Of a DNA stretch of 64,000 nt, positions 31,843 through 42,777 are shown piece after piece. Source of the stretch: Podarcis raffonei (Eukaryota > Chordata > Lepidosauria > Squamata > Lacertidae). Position 1 is the first letter of the stretch. The number at the start of each line of letters is the position of its first letter. The stretch lies in the NCBI RefSeq assembly GCF_027172205.1, contig NC_070617.1, positions 1,619,501-1,683,500 on the forward strand. Reading direction: 5' to 3'. Under the pieces are notes generated by a model. That model did no database searches and was not told the DNA's origin. It saw only the letters and a list, made by a program, of their open reading frames with translations. Both the position numbers and the translations under genes were made by a program.

Positions 31843-33028
31843 CCGTATTTTTCGCTCGATAACACGCACCTGACCATAACACGCACATAGTTTTTAGAGG
31901 AGGAAAACAAGAAAAAAAAAATCTGAATGAAACAGTGGATGTATCATTTTTGTGCTTCATGCTGTGGCCACAGACATGTGATTTGACGGTGAGTTTGGGG
32001 TAGCCCAATGCAAAGATCCTGAGGATCCATGTGGATCCATGCTTTGTAACCACATTTTTGCACCATTGCAGCCCCAGGCAACAGTGGGTGCGTGATTTTT
32101 TTGGTGCAGGCTGTAGCCATGGACATGCTATGTGATCTGATGGTGAATTTGGGGTGACCCAATGCAAAGATCCTGAGGATCCATGTGGATCCATGCTTTG
32201 TAACCACGTTTTTGCACCATTGCAGCCCCAGGCAACAGTGGGTGCGTGATTTTTTTGGTGCAGGCTGTAGCCATGGACATGCTATGTGATCTGATGGTGA
32301 ATTTGGGGTGACCCAATGCAAAGATCCTGAGGATCCATGTGGATCCATGCTTTGTAACCATGTTTTTGCACCATTGCAGCCCCAGGCAACAGTGGGTGCG
32401 TGATTTTTTTGGTGCAGGCTGTAGCCATGGACATGCTATGTTATCTGATGGTGAATTTGGGGTGACTCAATGCAAAGATCCTGAGGATCCATGTGGATCC
32501 GTGATTGGAACCACGTTTTAAGTAGGGAGGGAAGGAAAAACATAGAAGCGACAAGGAGAGGGGTGTGCAGAGAAGCAGCTGGCTAAGAATGCAGGAGAGG
32601 GGTTTTACCGGAGGGAGGAAAAGAAGGCAAAAGTCCCCCCCACACACACACACAAGCCAACCAGCTCTCTCTCTCTCCCCCCCCCCAACCTGCATGTTGC
32701 CTTCGAGTCCCAGATGCACGGAGAGGAATTAGAAGGACGCTCTGCTGCTTTCCCCTCTGCTTGCCTGGAGGGGAGGGGTTTTCTCTGCTCTTTGTTCCGT
32801 TTGAGCAAACACAGTAAGGAAACAGAAGCGGGTGGGCAGTAAGACCCTGAGGCAGAGCTTCCTCCTTTCAAGGCTTCCCTTCTCCGGACGATTTGATATT
32901 TGCCTGATTTTTGCCTTCACTCGCGCTTGTCAGCTCCAGGGACCACACATTCGCTCAATAACACGCACAGACATTTCCCCTTACTTTTTAGGAGAAAAAA
33001 TCTGCGTGTAATAGAGGGAAAAATACGG
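31843..33028. mobile_element. TA-flanked DNA transposon with internal tandem repeats
   Basis: Inverted ends CCGTATTTTTCGCTC and gagggaaaaatacgg are flanked by TA (31841-31842, 33029-33030). Unit A shows the unoccupied site with a single TA at 6793-6794. Length is 1186 bases. The TA duplication fits Tc1/mariner-type elements. No transposase frame is visible, and about half the interior is the 154-bp tandem array described separately, so it is non-autonomous. Confidence 0.8.
31945..32515. repeat. 154-bp tandem repeat array inside the transposon
   Basis: About 3.7 copies of a 154-base unit with landmarks 'gtgcgtgatttttttggtgc' at 32088, 32242 and 32396. Copies differ by only a few bases. The repeated 134-codon minus-strand frames across it are a by-product. 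Confidence 0.9.
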
Positions 33029-33224
33029 TATGTGGAACCTCCATATGCTAGAAGGTCAGAGAGTGGAAGAGGGGCTGCTGTCTCTGTGCCCTTCCTTTGG
33101 CGTGCCATTTTCACTAGTGTATGCTTTCTTACACACAGTTTCTCCGTATACATACATTTTTGTGAACATGTAGTGATTGGAGAAGTGCTTCACAAAAACC
33201 CAGATTACAAAGGGTAGCTGCATT

Positions 33225-33599
33225 TCACAGGTAAAGGGTAAAGGACCCCTGACAGTTAAGTCTAGTCGCGAATGACTGCAGGGTTGTGGCACTCATCTCG
33301 CTTTACTGGCCAAGGGAGCCGGTGTTTGTCTGCAGACAGTTTTTCCGAGTCATGTGGGCAGCATGACTAAGCCGCTTCTGTTGAAACCAGAGCAGCGCAC
33401 GGAAATACCATTTACCTTCCCACCGGAGCAGTACTTATTTATTTACTTGCACTTTGACATGCTTTCGAACTGCTAGGTTGGCAGGAGCAGGGACCGAACA
33501 ACGGGAGCTCACCCTGTCACAGGGATTCGAACCGCCGACCTGCCAATCAGCAAGCTCAAGAGGCTCAGTGGTTTAGACCACAGCGCCACCCGCGTCCCA
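33225..33599 (-). mobile_element. Squamate tRNA-derived SINE, unit B copy 1
   Basis: Counterpart of 6994-7369. A further, internally deleted copy follows at 33612-33816, matching 7381-7585. Confidence 0.8.
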
Positions 33600-34270
33600 C
33601 ATTTCACACGTAAAGGTAAAGGGACCCCTGACCATTAGGTCCAGTTGCGAACGACTCTGGGGTTGCGTCGCTCATCTCACTTTCCTGGCCGAGGGAGCCG
33701 GCGTGCAGCTTCTGGGTCATGTGGCCAGCAGGACTAAGCTGCTAAACTGCTAGGTTGGCAGGAGCAGGGACCGAGCAACGGGAGCTCACCCCATCGCGGG
33801 GATTCGAACCGCCATTGCTGTTAAAGACCGGTAGTCATTGAAGAAGTAAACAATAAACATCTCAGAGAAAAAGTTTCTTGATCTTAACAAAATAACTAAA
33901 GCATATCTCCTTTTTTAAATACTGTTTTGTGGTTAGTCTGTTTTAAGAAAATCCTCTAGCTCCCGTAAAGTCCTTTGAAAGGTCTCTATCGGTTGGAGGG
34001 AAAGAAACAGGCCAACCAGAGTACAAGAGCAAAGCGGCTAGTAAGACTGATCTTTATTATTTGAAAAGGGGAAAGTATTGCAACAGGGTCCCCACTCACC
34101 ACACAGGAGGGAGGAGCAAAGAACAAAGGAAAATCAGAATGTTGTACTATCTCCACATGGTCTGCCCGACAGGAGCATCAGTCATACACCAGAAATACAT
34201 CATTAAAAGGAGGTACATCAGGTAAATACATAGGTCACAGGCAAGTCATTGACACCTCTTCGGGTGTTAA

Positions 34271-34750
34271 TTTTTTGTTGTTTAGTCGTTTAGTCATGTT
34301 CAACTCTTCGTGACCACATGCACCAGAGCACACCAGGCACTCCTGTCTTCCACTGCCTCCCGCAGTTTGGTCAGACTCATGTTGGTAGCTTCAAGGATAA
34401 AGGTAAAGGGACCCCTGACCATTAGGTCCAGTTGTGGCAGACTCTGGGGTTGAAGCACTCATCTCGCTTTATTGGCCAAGGGAGCCGGTATACAGCTTCC
34501 GGGTCATGTGGCCAGCATGACTAAGCCGCTTCTGGCGAACCAGAGCAGCGCACGGAAACACCGTTTACCTTCCCGCTGGAGTGGTACCTATTTATCTACT
34601 TGTACTTTGATGTGCTTTCGAACTGCTAGGTTGGTAGGAGCTGGGACCGAGCAATGTGAGCTCACCCTGTCGCGGGGATTCGAACCGCCAACCTTCTGAT
34701 TGGCAAGTCCTAGGCTCTGTGGTTTAACCCACAGCGCCACCCGCGTCCCA
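34271..34750 (-). mobile_element. BovB 3' fragment with inserted SINE, unit B
   Basis: BovB end at 34271-34393 and SINE at 34400-34750, with tagcttcaag on both sides of the SINE. Same structure as 8046-8520. Confidence 0.8.
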
Positions 34751-35211
34751 TAGCTTCAAGAATACAGGGAGGCAAAAGGAGAGGCAGGTATGGATGGTCT
34801 TCTGTCTGTGTCAGGTTCAGGGAATTCTATTCCCCACCCCACACCCTGTGGGAGCATGAAGCAAGGAGAAACATAGAGTGTCTTTAAATAAAGTGAGTTT
34901 ATTCAATAAATTTAAATAAACATGGTGACAGACAAAGAAATCCAGCCAGTCTCTCGTAATGGCATTGCTCCAAATGAGCTCCTCCTGCCTCCATTCCTGG
35001 CAACAGCACTTCCCCTTACAGTGGCTTCCAGGAGCCTATTGTCCCTGAGTCCTTTGTTCTTGCACCTTCAATGAACACCGAGTTCTGGGAGAAGGTGGGT
35101 CAGAAATATTCTCCAGGCTGCTCTCTCCTGGCTCTCCTCCCAGCTCCTACCTTCTGTTTGCCTGTCTCTGAGCTGTGACCTTCCTCAACCACCTGCTGTA
35201 ATTCATTACAG

Positions 35212-35442
35212 TAGTACCTTGGATTAAGAACTTAATTCGTTCCGGAGGTACATTCTTAACCTGAAACTGTTCTTAACCTGAAGCACCACTTTAGCTAATG
35301 GGGCCTCCTGCTGCCGCCACGCGATTTCTGTTCTCATCCTGAAGCAAAGTTCTTAACCCAAGGTACTATTTCTGGGTTAGAGGAGTCTGTAACCTGAAGC
35401 GCATGTAACCTGAAGCGTCTGTAACCCAAGGTACCACTGTAC
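35212..35442. mobile_element. Tc1/mariner-type MITE, unit B copy
   Basis: Counterpart of 8981-9212 with the same TA flanks and inverted ends. Confidence 0.65.
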
Positions 35443-36431
35443 TGCCTTCCTCTCCTCTGGAAGCTGTGAGAGAAGGAGGGTGGCGACCTCCACCATTCCT
35501 CCTCCTGAATCTCGTTCTCTTCAGTCCAGTCCCTGACTGTCACCTCAAGCACCTTCCTGCCGGTCCTCGCCTTACTTATCCTAATATAAGTATAAAACAG
35601 GTAAGGTAAAGGTAAACATGCTAGCAATCACCTGCCATTGTCTTTCACAGGAATCCGCAGGGGACACATACTTCAGGAATGTGAGAAAGTAAGTGCTGAA
35701 AAGAGTCTGAGGCCTGGGTCTAGGGTCAACCATCTACAGATTTTTAGTGTCACATAGTTTCTTGTCTAAGTAATAAACCTTATTGTTTATATATCTCAGC
35801 TTTCTTGGGCTTATTTACACCAAGTAAATTACGTGTGAGGTACAGACAATATAGTCGACACCATTTGACAGTCATTTGTGAATGAGTCCTTAGTGTTCAA
35901 TGAATGAGTGAGGTGGTTTGACATTTGTGAATTGGTGATATTCACTGTCGATGCAGTAGATACCAATGTATAGCTGTCAGAATTTCACTGCAGTTTGGGG
36001 AAGCAAATCTGTCTTATATGTAAGTATCAATTTACTATACGCATTTTCCATTCAGACTTCAGATTTTCTCTTAAATCAATCCTATTGCATTTTGATGCCA
36101 TTTAAATGCTTGTCAGCCTTCCAGACAAAACACTTTTCTTGGTCGGCTCAGAAATGTTGTTCCAACATAAAAAAAGGAAAGAAGATCAATGACAGAGAGA
36201 GAATATATCACAGGGAAGTAGGTTGGCTTAGAAATGTTGTTCCAAAATATAAAAATAACTAAAATGCCACAGGCAGAGAGTAAAAATACCATTGAGAAAT
36301 TTGAGCCTGGCAAGGGATCTTCTATCCCTCAAGGGGTGTGTGGGTGGGTGTTGGTGTGTTTCTGACCAGCTTATAAATGTGGTGCCAACATTTTAAAAAA
36401 TGGTAACGGCAGAGTAACAATCACAGAAGGT

Positions 36432-36610
36432 AAAAAAAGGTAAAGGTAAAGGACCCCTGGACGGTTAAATCCAGTCAAAGGTGACTATGGGGTTGCGGCA
36501 CTCATCTTGCTTTCAGGCCAAGGGAACTGGCATTTTTCCAGAGACAGCTTTCCGGGTCATGTGGCCAGAAAGACTAAACCACTTCTGGCAGAACAAAAAC
36601 ACTGTGACAG
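36432..36610 (-). mobile_element. Squamate tRNA-derived SINE, partial, before gene 2 exon 1
   Basis: Counterpart of 10208-10395. Confidence 0.7.
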
Positions 36611-36711
36611 AAGCCGGAGCACACAGAAAAATCCAAGAAGACAGGAAAGAGCAAGAATCACTCTCAGAGAGAACTAAAGATAATTGTAGCTGCTTATTGT
36701 TGACATTACCG

Positions 36712-36907
36712 ATGTCTGCTTTGTGTTGTTGCCGGGATGTCAGAGGACAAATATCAGTCTGCAAGCTGAGAAGATCAACTCTGCTTTTGCCTCACCAGCA
36801 GACATACCTGAGACTCCCTCCACAATCAGACAGAAAAGTTAAAGAAGACACTTGCAGAAGCCTCAAGATCCTTCTCGTATTCAAGCTGTTAATCTACTCT
36901 TCCTTTG
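36712..36907 (+). CDS. Gene 2 exon 1, leader exon without the ancestral start
   Basis: Same structure as gene 1 exon 1: hydrophobic core RSLKILLVFKLLIYSSF, donor tttg|gtaagt, phase 1. The codon in the place of the gene 3 ATG is AAA. The nearest in-frame Met at 36712 gives MSALCCCRDVRG..., about 48 residues before the core. That this frame stays open in all three copies is weak evidence, because the copies are recent. See gene 1 exon 1 for alternatives. Confidence 0.5.
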
Positions 36908-37194
36908 GTAAGTCCTTCAGTACTTGTACAGCTTTCAAGCCACAGAAACGTTGTAAGTCTGTTTTGTTCTGAAGGGGTAAATAATTGACAATGATAAAGT
37001 TTGTTACTGGTTCCCTGTTGCTTATTTGCATGAAATTACAAAGCATGGCTCACTGATAAAACCCTCTCTGCGCCTGAACCCCTCCCCGCAAAGCTGTGCT
37101 CTTGAAGAGACCCTGCATCCCCTTTCTCACATTGTTGGGAACAACTTTTAGAGTGTGCTGTGACGCCTAATCGCTACTGAACATCCCTCTGATT

Positions 37195-39018
37195 GTGGTA
37201 TTTGTACAAATTAAAAAGGGAGCTGTGGATAAGGACACTTTTGATGTAGGCTTCAAATTACTTTTTATATCGGTCCTGGAGGTTTTGCTTAATATGATCA
37301 GGAGGGACCAGTTGGTTAAAGGGATTCAGGTCGGAGTTAAACAATACAAACTGAGAGCATTTGCAGATGACCTAGTACTTACATTGCAAGAGCCAGAAGC
37401 TAGCACGAAAAGAGTTTTGGAAATAATTCAAGAGTTTGGTCAATTGGCAGGATTTAAATTGAATAAGTTAAAGACTAAGGTATTGGAGAAAAATTTAACA
37501 CAGATTGAAAAAGAAAGGTTTCAGAATGAGACGGGGTTGACTGTGGTTAAAAAAGTGAAATACCTGGGTGTGATTATGACAGCTAAGAATGTGAACCTAT
37601 TCAAAGACAATTATGAAAAAACTTGGACAGAAGTGAAAAAAGATCTGGAGATCTGGTCAAATCTGAAGCTTTCCTTGTTAGGTCGAATTGCAGTTATAAA
37701 AATGAATGTATTGCCAAGATTGTTGTTTTTGTTCCAAGCATTACAAATAATGGACAAAATGGATTGTTTCAAGAAGTGGCAGAAAGATATATCTAAATTT
37801 GTCTGGCAGGGCAAGAAGCCCAGAATAAAATTTAAGATATTAACAGATTCAAAGGAAAGAGGGGGGTTTGCCCTGCCAGACTTTAAATTGTACTATGAAG
37901 CGGCAGCTTTCTGCTGGCTAAAAGAATGGCTGCTTCTTGAAAACACAGACATTTTGGATTTGGAAGGATTTAATAACATTTTTGGGTGGCATGCATATTT
38001 GTGGTATGACAAGGTTAAAGCGCATAAAAGTTTCAAAAATCATATTGTCAGGAAAGCACTATTAAATGTCTGGGTTAGATATAAGGACTTGCTGGAAAAT
38101 AAGACTCCAAGATGGTTATCACCAATGGAAGCTAAGGCAGTTAAAAAGCTAAATATGGAGTCGAAATGGCCAAGATATTGGGAAATCTTGGAAAAGGAAG
38201 GGGACAAACTGAGATTGCAGAGTTTTGAAAAACTAAAAGGGAAGGTGAGAGATTGGCTACACTATCATCAAATAAATGAAGTGTTTAAATTAGACAGTAA
38301 AATAGGCTTCCAGGTGGAAAAATCAAAATTAGAGACTGAACTGTTAGAATCCAGTACAAAGAATTTGTCAAAAATGTATAATCTGCTGCTGAAATGGAAT
38401 ACACAAGATGAAATGGTAAAATCAAGTATGATTAAATGGGCTCAGGACATTGGTTATAACATCATGTTTGCTGATTGGGAAAAGTTGTGGACCACCGGGT
38501 TGAAGTTTACGGCATGTAATGCCTTAAGAGAAAACATTATGAAAATGATCTATAGGTGGTACATAACCCCAGTCAAGCTTGCAAAGATTTACCATTTGCC
38601 TGATAATAAATGTTGGAAATGTAAGGAAAAGGAAAGTTCATTCTTTCACCTCTGGTGGACGTGCCCGAAGATTAAGGCATTCTGGGAAATGATTTACAAT
38701 GAACTGAAAAAGGTATTTAAATATACTTTCCCCAAGAAACCAGAGGCCTTTCTCTTGGGTATTGTCGGCCAGGGGGTGCTAAAGACAGATACAAATTTTT
38801 TTATGTATGCTACAACAGCAGCTAGAATACTCATTGCAAAGTACTGGAAGACACAGGATCTACCCACACTGGAAGAATGGCAGATGAAGGTGATGGACTA
38901 TATGAGCTTGGCAGAAATGACGAGCAGAATCCGAAACCAGGGAAGAGAAGCGGCGGAAGAAGAATGGAAAAAGTTCAAGGACTATTTAAAGAAATACTAC
39001 AAAATTAATGACAGTTAG
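37195..39018 (+). CDS. L1 ORF2 C-terminal half
   Basis: A 607-codon frame; the first 22 codons are host sequence that happens to be in frame. Residues about 50-60 contain YKLRAFADDLVL with the FADD catalytic box of reverse transcriptases. Residues about 85-140 have the thumb-type text KVKYLGVIM. Near residue 480 is a zinc-knuckle-like CWKCKEKESSFFHLWWTC (CX2CX8HX4C), the L1 C-terminal cysteine motif. The endonuclease domain and the start of the RT are absent. It is a transposon remnant with one uninterrupted frame, not a host gene. Confidence 0.85.
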   Translation: MVFVQIKKGAVDKDTFDVGFKLLFISVLEVLLNMIRRDQLVKGIQVGVKQYKLRAFADDLVLTLQEPEASTKRVLEIIQEFGQLAGFKLNKLKTKVLEKNLTQIEKERFQNETGLTVVKKVKYLGVIMTAKNVNLFKDNYEKTWTEVKKDLEIWSNLKLSLLGRIAVIKMNVLPRLLFLFQALQIMDKMDCFKKWQKDISKFVWQGKKPRIKFKILTDSKERGGFALPDFKLYYEAAAFCWLKEWLLLENTDILDLEGFNNIFGWHAYLWYDKVKAHKSFKNHIVRKALLNVWVRYKDLLENKTPRWLSPMEAKAVKKLNMESKWPRYWEILEKEGDKLRLQSFEKLKGKVRDWLHYHQINEVFKLDSKIGFQVEKSKLETELLESSTKNLSKMYNLLLKWNTQDEMVKSSMIKWAQDIGYNIMFADWEKLWTTGLKFTACNALRENIMKMIYRWYITPVKLAKIYHLPDNKCWKCKEKESSFFHLWWTCPKIKAFWEMIYNELKKVFKYTFPKKPEAFLLGIVGQGVLKTDTNFFMYATTAARILIAKYWKTQDLPTLEEWQMKVMDYMSLAEMTSRIRNQGREAAEEEWKKFKDYLKKYYKINDS

Positions 39019-39304
39019 AATGATGTTGGATTAAAATAAATGGTTACTATTAGTAATGGTTAAGATAAAGAGAATAAGGATGATTAGCATAAATTTATAG
39101 TAAAATAAGGTAAGATTCGCTGAATAATTGTAAGAATTTGGAATACAGAAACGGGAAGTAAGAGGAAGTCGAGGAAGTAAGGTTCAGAAATTGGGTCATG
39201 AAATGGTACTTGTTTTTTGTTCTATTATTGTTTGTTGTCTGTTTATGTATGTCTTGTTTCTGTTAATATAAAAAATTGTTTAATAAAAATATTATAAAAA
39301 AAAA
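37261..39304 (+). mobile_element. 5'-truncated L1 insertion in gene 2 intron 1
   Basis: Flanked by caaatta (37254-37260 and 39305-39311). Unit A shows the empty site at about 11035-11044. It begins inside the reverse transcriptase domain, carries the rest of ORF2, a roughly 230-base 3' UTR and an A-rich end (aataaaaatattataaaa). The long undamaged frame suggests a young insertion, later than the segmental duplication. Confidence 0.9.
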
Positions 39305-40316
39305 CAAATTAGAAGCCAGTTTGTACCAACTAAACATTAGGGAGAACTCTGTGACAGTTGCAGACTCTGCTTCATTTAAGATTTTAAAGCAGATGTTGGG
39401 TCACCATCTGCCAGGGATCCTTTAGCTGAGATTCCTGAATTCCAGAAGGTTGGAATAGATGAGTCCAACGCTATGAGTCTATGAATCTATTTTAAGTTCT
39501 CGCGAGTCATTGGGCAGGATGCCTGGAATGAGCTCCTCAGAATCAGCATATTTGGTGTCCTGTGGATGCAGTACTAGACAACCCTTGTTCCAAGAAGCAT
39601 TTGGATGCGGATGATCTGGAGCCCCCAGAAATTTCTAGCACTCGGGAACACCCCAGAACAATGTTCAAGCAGGACCTGGGACCGTCAAAGAAGAAACAAG
39701 GAAGAGGAGGCAGAACAGCCCCTAAGCCCCTGGGAGTGATGGAATCTTAAGAGGCAGAATAAGATCATCACAATCAGTAGAAGGGACCAATCTGACTCAG
39801 CCTCCAGAGAGGCGGGACAGTCCTGGAAGGGAATAACAAAAAGGTGTCCCGTCCCCCTCTTCTGCATGCCTAGGAGTGCTTGGCTGCAGAGCAGGGCTCC
39901 TTTTGAGTAAAGGGCTATTTTTGGGGAGGACCTCAGCAGTGTCTGGATGGGAGTTCTGGCAACTCTGCCTTAAAACCCTCAAGAGGAGGCAGAGAGCGCT
40001 GCTGAAAAGATGTTTCCCTTCCAACCCTGATCTTTTCCTGCACTGCCTCCCTGTGGCCATGCCTCTTAGCCGTGCCTTTGCCTATGTTCTTGCCTGAACT
40101 GCTGCCTCGCTGTGGCCAGATCTTGCAGTACAACTTGTCTGTGCCTTTGCCTCAGTTGCTTCACTTCAACCAGACTGTGGGCTACTCTTAAGCTTGCCTG
40201 TTCCTGCTTATCTGAACTATGTGCTTGTGGCTTTGCTGTGGATTCTTGCCAGCCTGAACCTGTGGAAACAGGACATTTGGGCTTCTACTGAGAGTGCATA
40301 TACCAGCATGGGGCCT

Positions 40317-40317
40317 G

Positions 40318-40376
<59 letters not shown>

Positions 40377-40377
40377 T
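40317..40377. repeat. (AAT)n microsatellite
   Basis: About 19 units, counterpart of 12002-12047. Confidence 0.9.
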
Positions 40378-40754
40378 GTTTACTGCCCCTCATCTGAAGA
40401 CCTCAGGGCAAAACGGTCAGTTTGCATTTTTAGTGCAGAAAGTATGGATTTGATGTGTAGAGATCTTTCCTATTCCAATTAATTCAAGAGGGGTATTGCT
40501 CATTTGCCTTCACTAGCAGTAAAGCTCTGCTGGATGGAATAATAATTGCCTCTGGTTTATTTTTGGAAATCCTGCAACATATTTAAGTTGTTGCTCTGCT
40601 AACTATACATTGGAATGTACTCTGGATCAATATTGAGTAGACTTCCATGACAAAAACACAGCATAAACATACAAGATAAGAAGACAAAATGCATAATAAA
40701 AACAAGAAGAAAAGAAACCAATAACTCCTACTCCGCCTTCACCACCCATTTCTC

Positions 40755-41199
40755 TGTCAGGAGCTCGTCCTACACTTGAGTAGGACCCTGGCAGAGTCAT
40801 ATGCCCGACTGGCATGTTCTCTCCCTCCTGGTAGTTCGTTCATGAGCTTCAAAAGCTTTCTTCTGCCTGAACATCACAGCGACCGATGCCAACAAACAAC
40901 GGCACACTTAGGGATCCGCAGAGTCTGCGCAGTTTGCGTAACAGGCCTCAGCAACTCAGCATTTTGGCTAATCTATTTTATTTACATATAAACCCACACA
41001 GAGCACTGCAAGATGGCTCCCTCTCTCTCTAGCATCAGACAGCAAAGAGAAAAAACAAAGGACAATAGTCCCACTTCACAGAACACAGTAACACAAACAT
41101 CTTGTCTCCGTCACTTCCCACTCTGTGGAGTCAAAACATGTACCATCATGTAATAGACAACAATCCCATGACTGCAATCACGGAGCAGGAATTCTAACA
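40755..41199. mobile_element. Solo LTR (fossil), unit B only
   Basis: 445 bases starting TGTCAGGAGC and ending ATTCTAACA, with a perfect 5-bp duplication ttctc (40750-40754 and 41200-41204). Unit A continues uninterrupted at the same place (about 12713). No internal region remains. The TG...CA ends and 5-bp duplication fit an ERV- or Gypsy-type LTR. It is younger than the segmental duplication. Confidence 0.75.
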
Positions 41200-41324
41200 T
41201 TCTCTACCATTGTAGCTCACTCAGCTCTTCCTCTGGCTCAGACAATGGTGGTGATGAGAGTGAGGAGTGATTGGTGCTAACCCATGTCCTTGTTCATCTT
41301 TCCCCTCCTCTCCTGCCCCAATAG

Positions 41325-41705
41325 GCACTTTGAGTCAAGCAGCAGAGAATCCGACCTATCACGTGAATGGGATCCTGGGAGGATCGGTATTCCTTTCTTT
41401 AAATGCACCCCCAGCCAAAAAAGTGGTCAAAATTGAATGGGCCTTCCACCCCACATCTGGGGATTCATACCTGCTTGGTGAGTTCAGGGATGGAAAACTG
41501 GATCAGTCAAATTTCAGGAGCCAGTATGAACAACAGATGGAAACTGGTGATGCCGTTGCATTGAGGATCAAGAACTTCGCAATGGTTGATGAGACCACAC
41601 TGAGCATCAAGAACCTGACAATGAAGCACAGTGGTCTCTATGAAGCTCGTGCCTGGATTAACTCTGCGCTGTTCCAAGAACACCACTTCATCCTCACTGT
41701 TTATG
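41325..41705 (+). CDS. Gene 2 exon 2: SLAM-family IgV domain
   Basis: Same 127-codon, phase 1-1 structure as gene 1 exon 2, starting GTLSQAAENPTYHVNGILGG and ending TVYG. It lacks the B-F cysteines, keeps KIEWAF and LSIKNLTMKHSGLYEA, and carries the same 39-bp internal repeat. The GC splice site (tatg|gcaagt) is retained, and no LINE sits next to it. By eye it differs from gene 1 at about 18 bases, 12 residues: for example D/N, L/P, Q/K, E/G, R/S, E/K, G/S and T/A. The exon is open throughout. Predicted role: ligand-binding domain of a leukocyte surface receptor. Confidence 0.88.
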
Positions 41706-42777
41706 GCAAGTAATGATTTCACCATCTTTGTCAGTTTGTAGTGGAGCTGAGCATAGAATGGGAAGATCATGAGATATGATGGGGAACCTTTGTCAGCCTG
41801 AGGGCCACATTCTCACCTAGGCAACATTCCAGGGGCCACATGCCAGTGGGGCACAAAATCAGAGGAAATAAGTGTGTGGAGAATTGAGTCTGAACGTTAC
41901 TGTTCTACAATATGCTAGTTTCTTCACATGTGTGCAGCCCCCATCCTCCATCCAGGAAGCAAGGGGCATCATCAAGATTCAGTAATACTTTTCAGCCAGA
42001 CAAAAGAACTCAAGGAAGGTGTGAATCAAGGCCAGTGAGAGGAGTATGTCTGGGAAAGATATATGGCTCTGGGAAAGGACTCTGGGAGAGAGTCCTGAGG
42101 GCCAGATAGAGATGCTTGGAGGGACATATTTGGCCTCTGGGCCCAAAAGCCCCCACCCGTGCCCTACACAGTTACCAAGAGGCATGTGGGGCACGAACTC
42201 CTAATGTAATGATCCCAGGCAGGCAAGGAAGCCCCGATAAGAATTCATGAGTCTCTGGCAGTTTTATGGTACGTTTATTTGCAATTAACTTGCTGAGCGT
42301 GGCTCCGAGCCTGCTGCTCTTTGCTACGAGTTGGTCACTCTGAGTCTCCGCCCCTATCGCAACAAGAAGGATGCCAAAGTCCAGTCCTTCCTCTCTTGTA
42401 CTTCTGTTGTATTTTAACATTTCCAGCTCTTCTGGTTTGGGGAAGAGGTGGGTGAACACCCCCCCCACTATAAAACAGATCCCTCTAAATGTTGCTTGCC
42501 TCCTGGTTGCATAGCAACCCCCTCAATGTCATCTATCTCCTCCCCTCCCTCTGTCTGTGAGTTTTCTGGGTCTGCTGCTCTATCTGAGTCTGGGAACTCT
42601 TGATGAAGTGGTGCAGAACTAACTCACTCCTGCTCTGTCTGTGGCTGCAACCCCTCGTCTCCAGAGTTAGGCTCTGGCTCGCTCCTTCATTCCTTCATCT
42701 CCAGAGTCAGACTCTTCCTAGGCATTCAATTCAGACACATCCCTGACACCTAATCACTTTCATTTGTGTTAAAACAG

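Noticed and set aside
31944-32348. 134-codon repeated minus-strand frames
   Set aside because: They are created by the 154-bp tandem array inside a transposon; the reading frame follows the repeat, not a protein.
31945-32515. CRISPR-like array
   Set aside because: The units are contiguous 154-bp tandem copies without spacers, in a vertebrate genome.
37195-39018. 607-codon frame as a host gene
   Set aside because: FADD reverse transcriptase box, L1 zinc knuckle, A-rich end and target duplications show that it is an L1 fragment absent from the sister unit.
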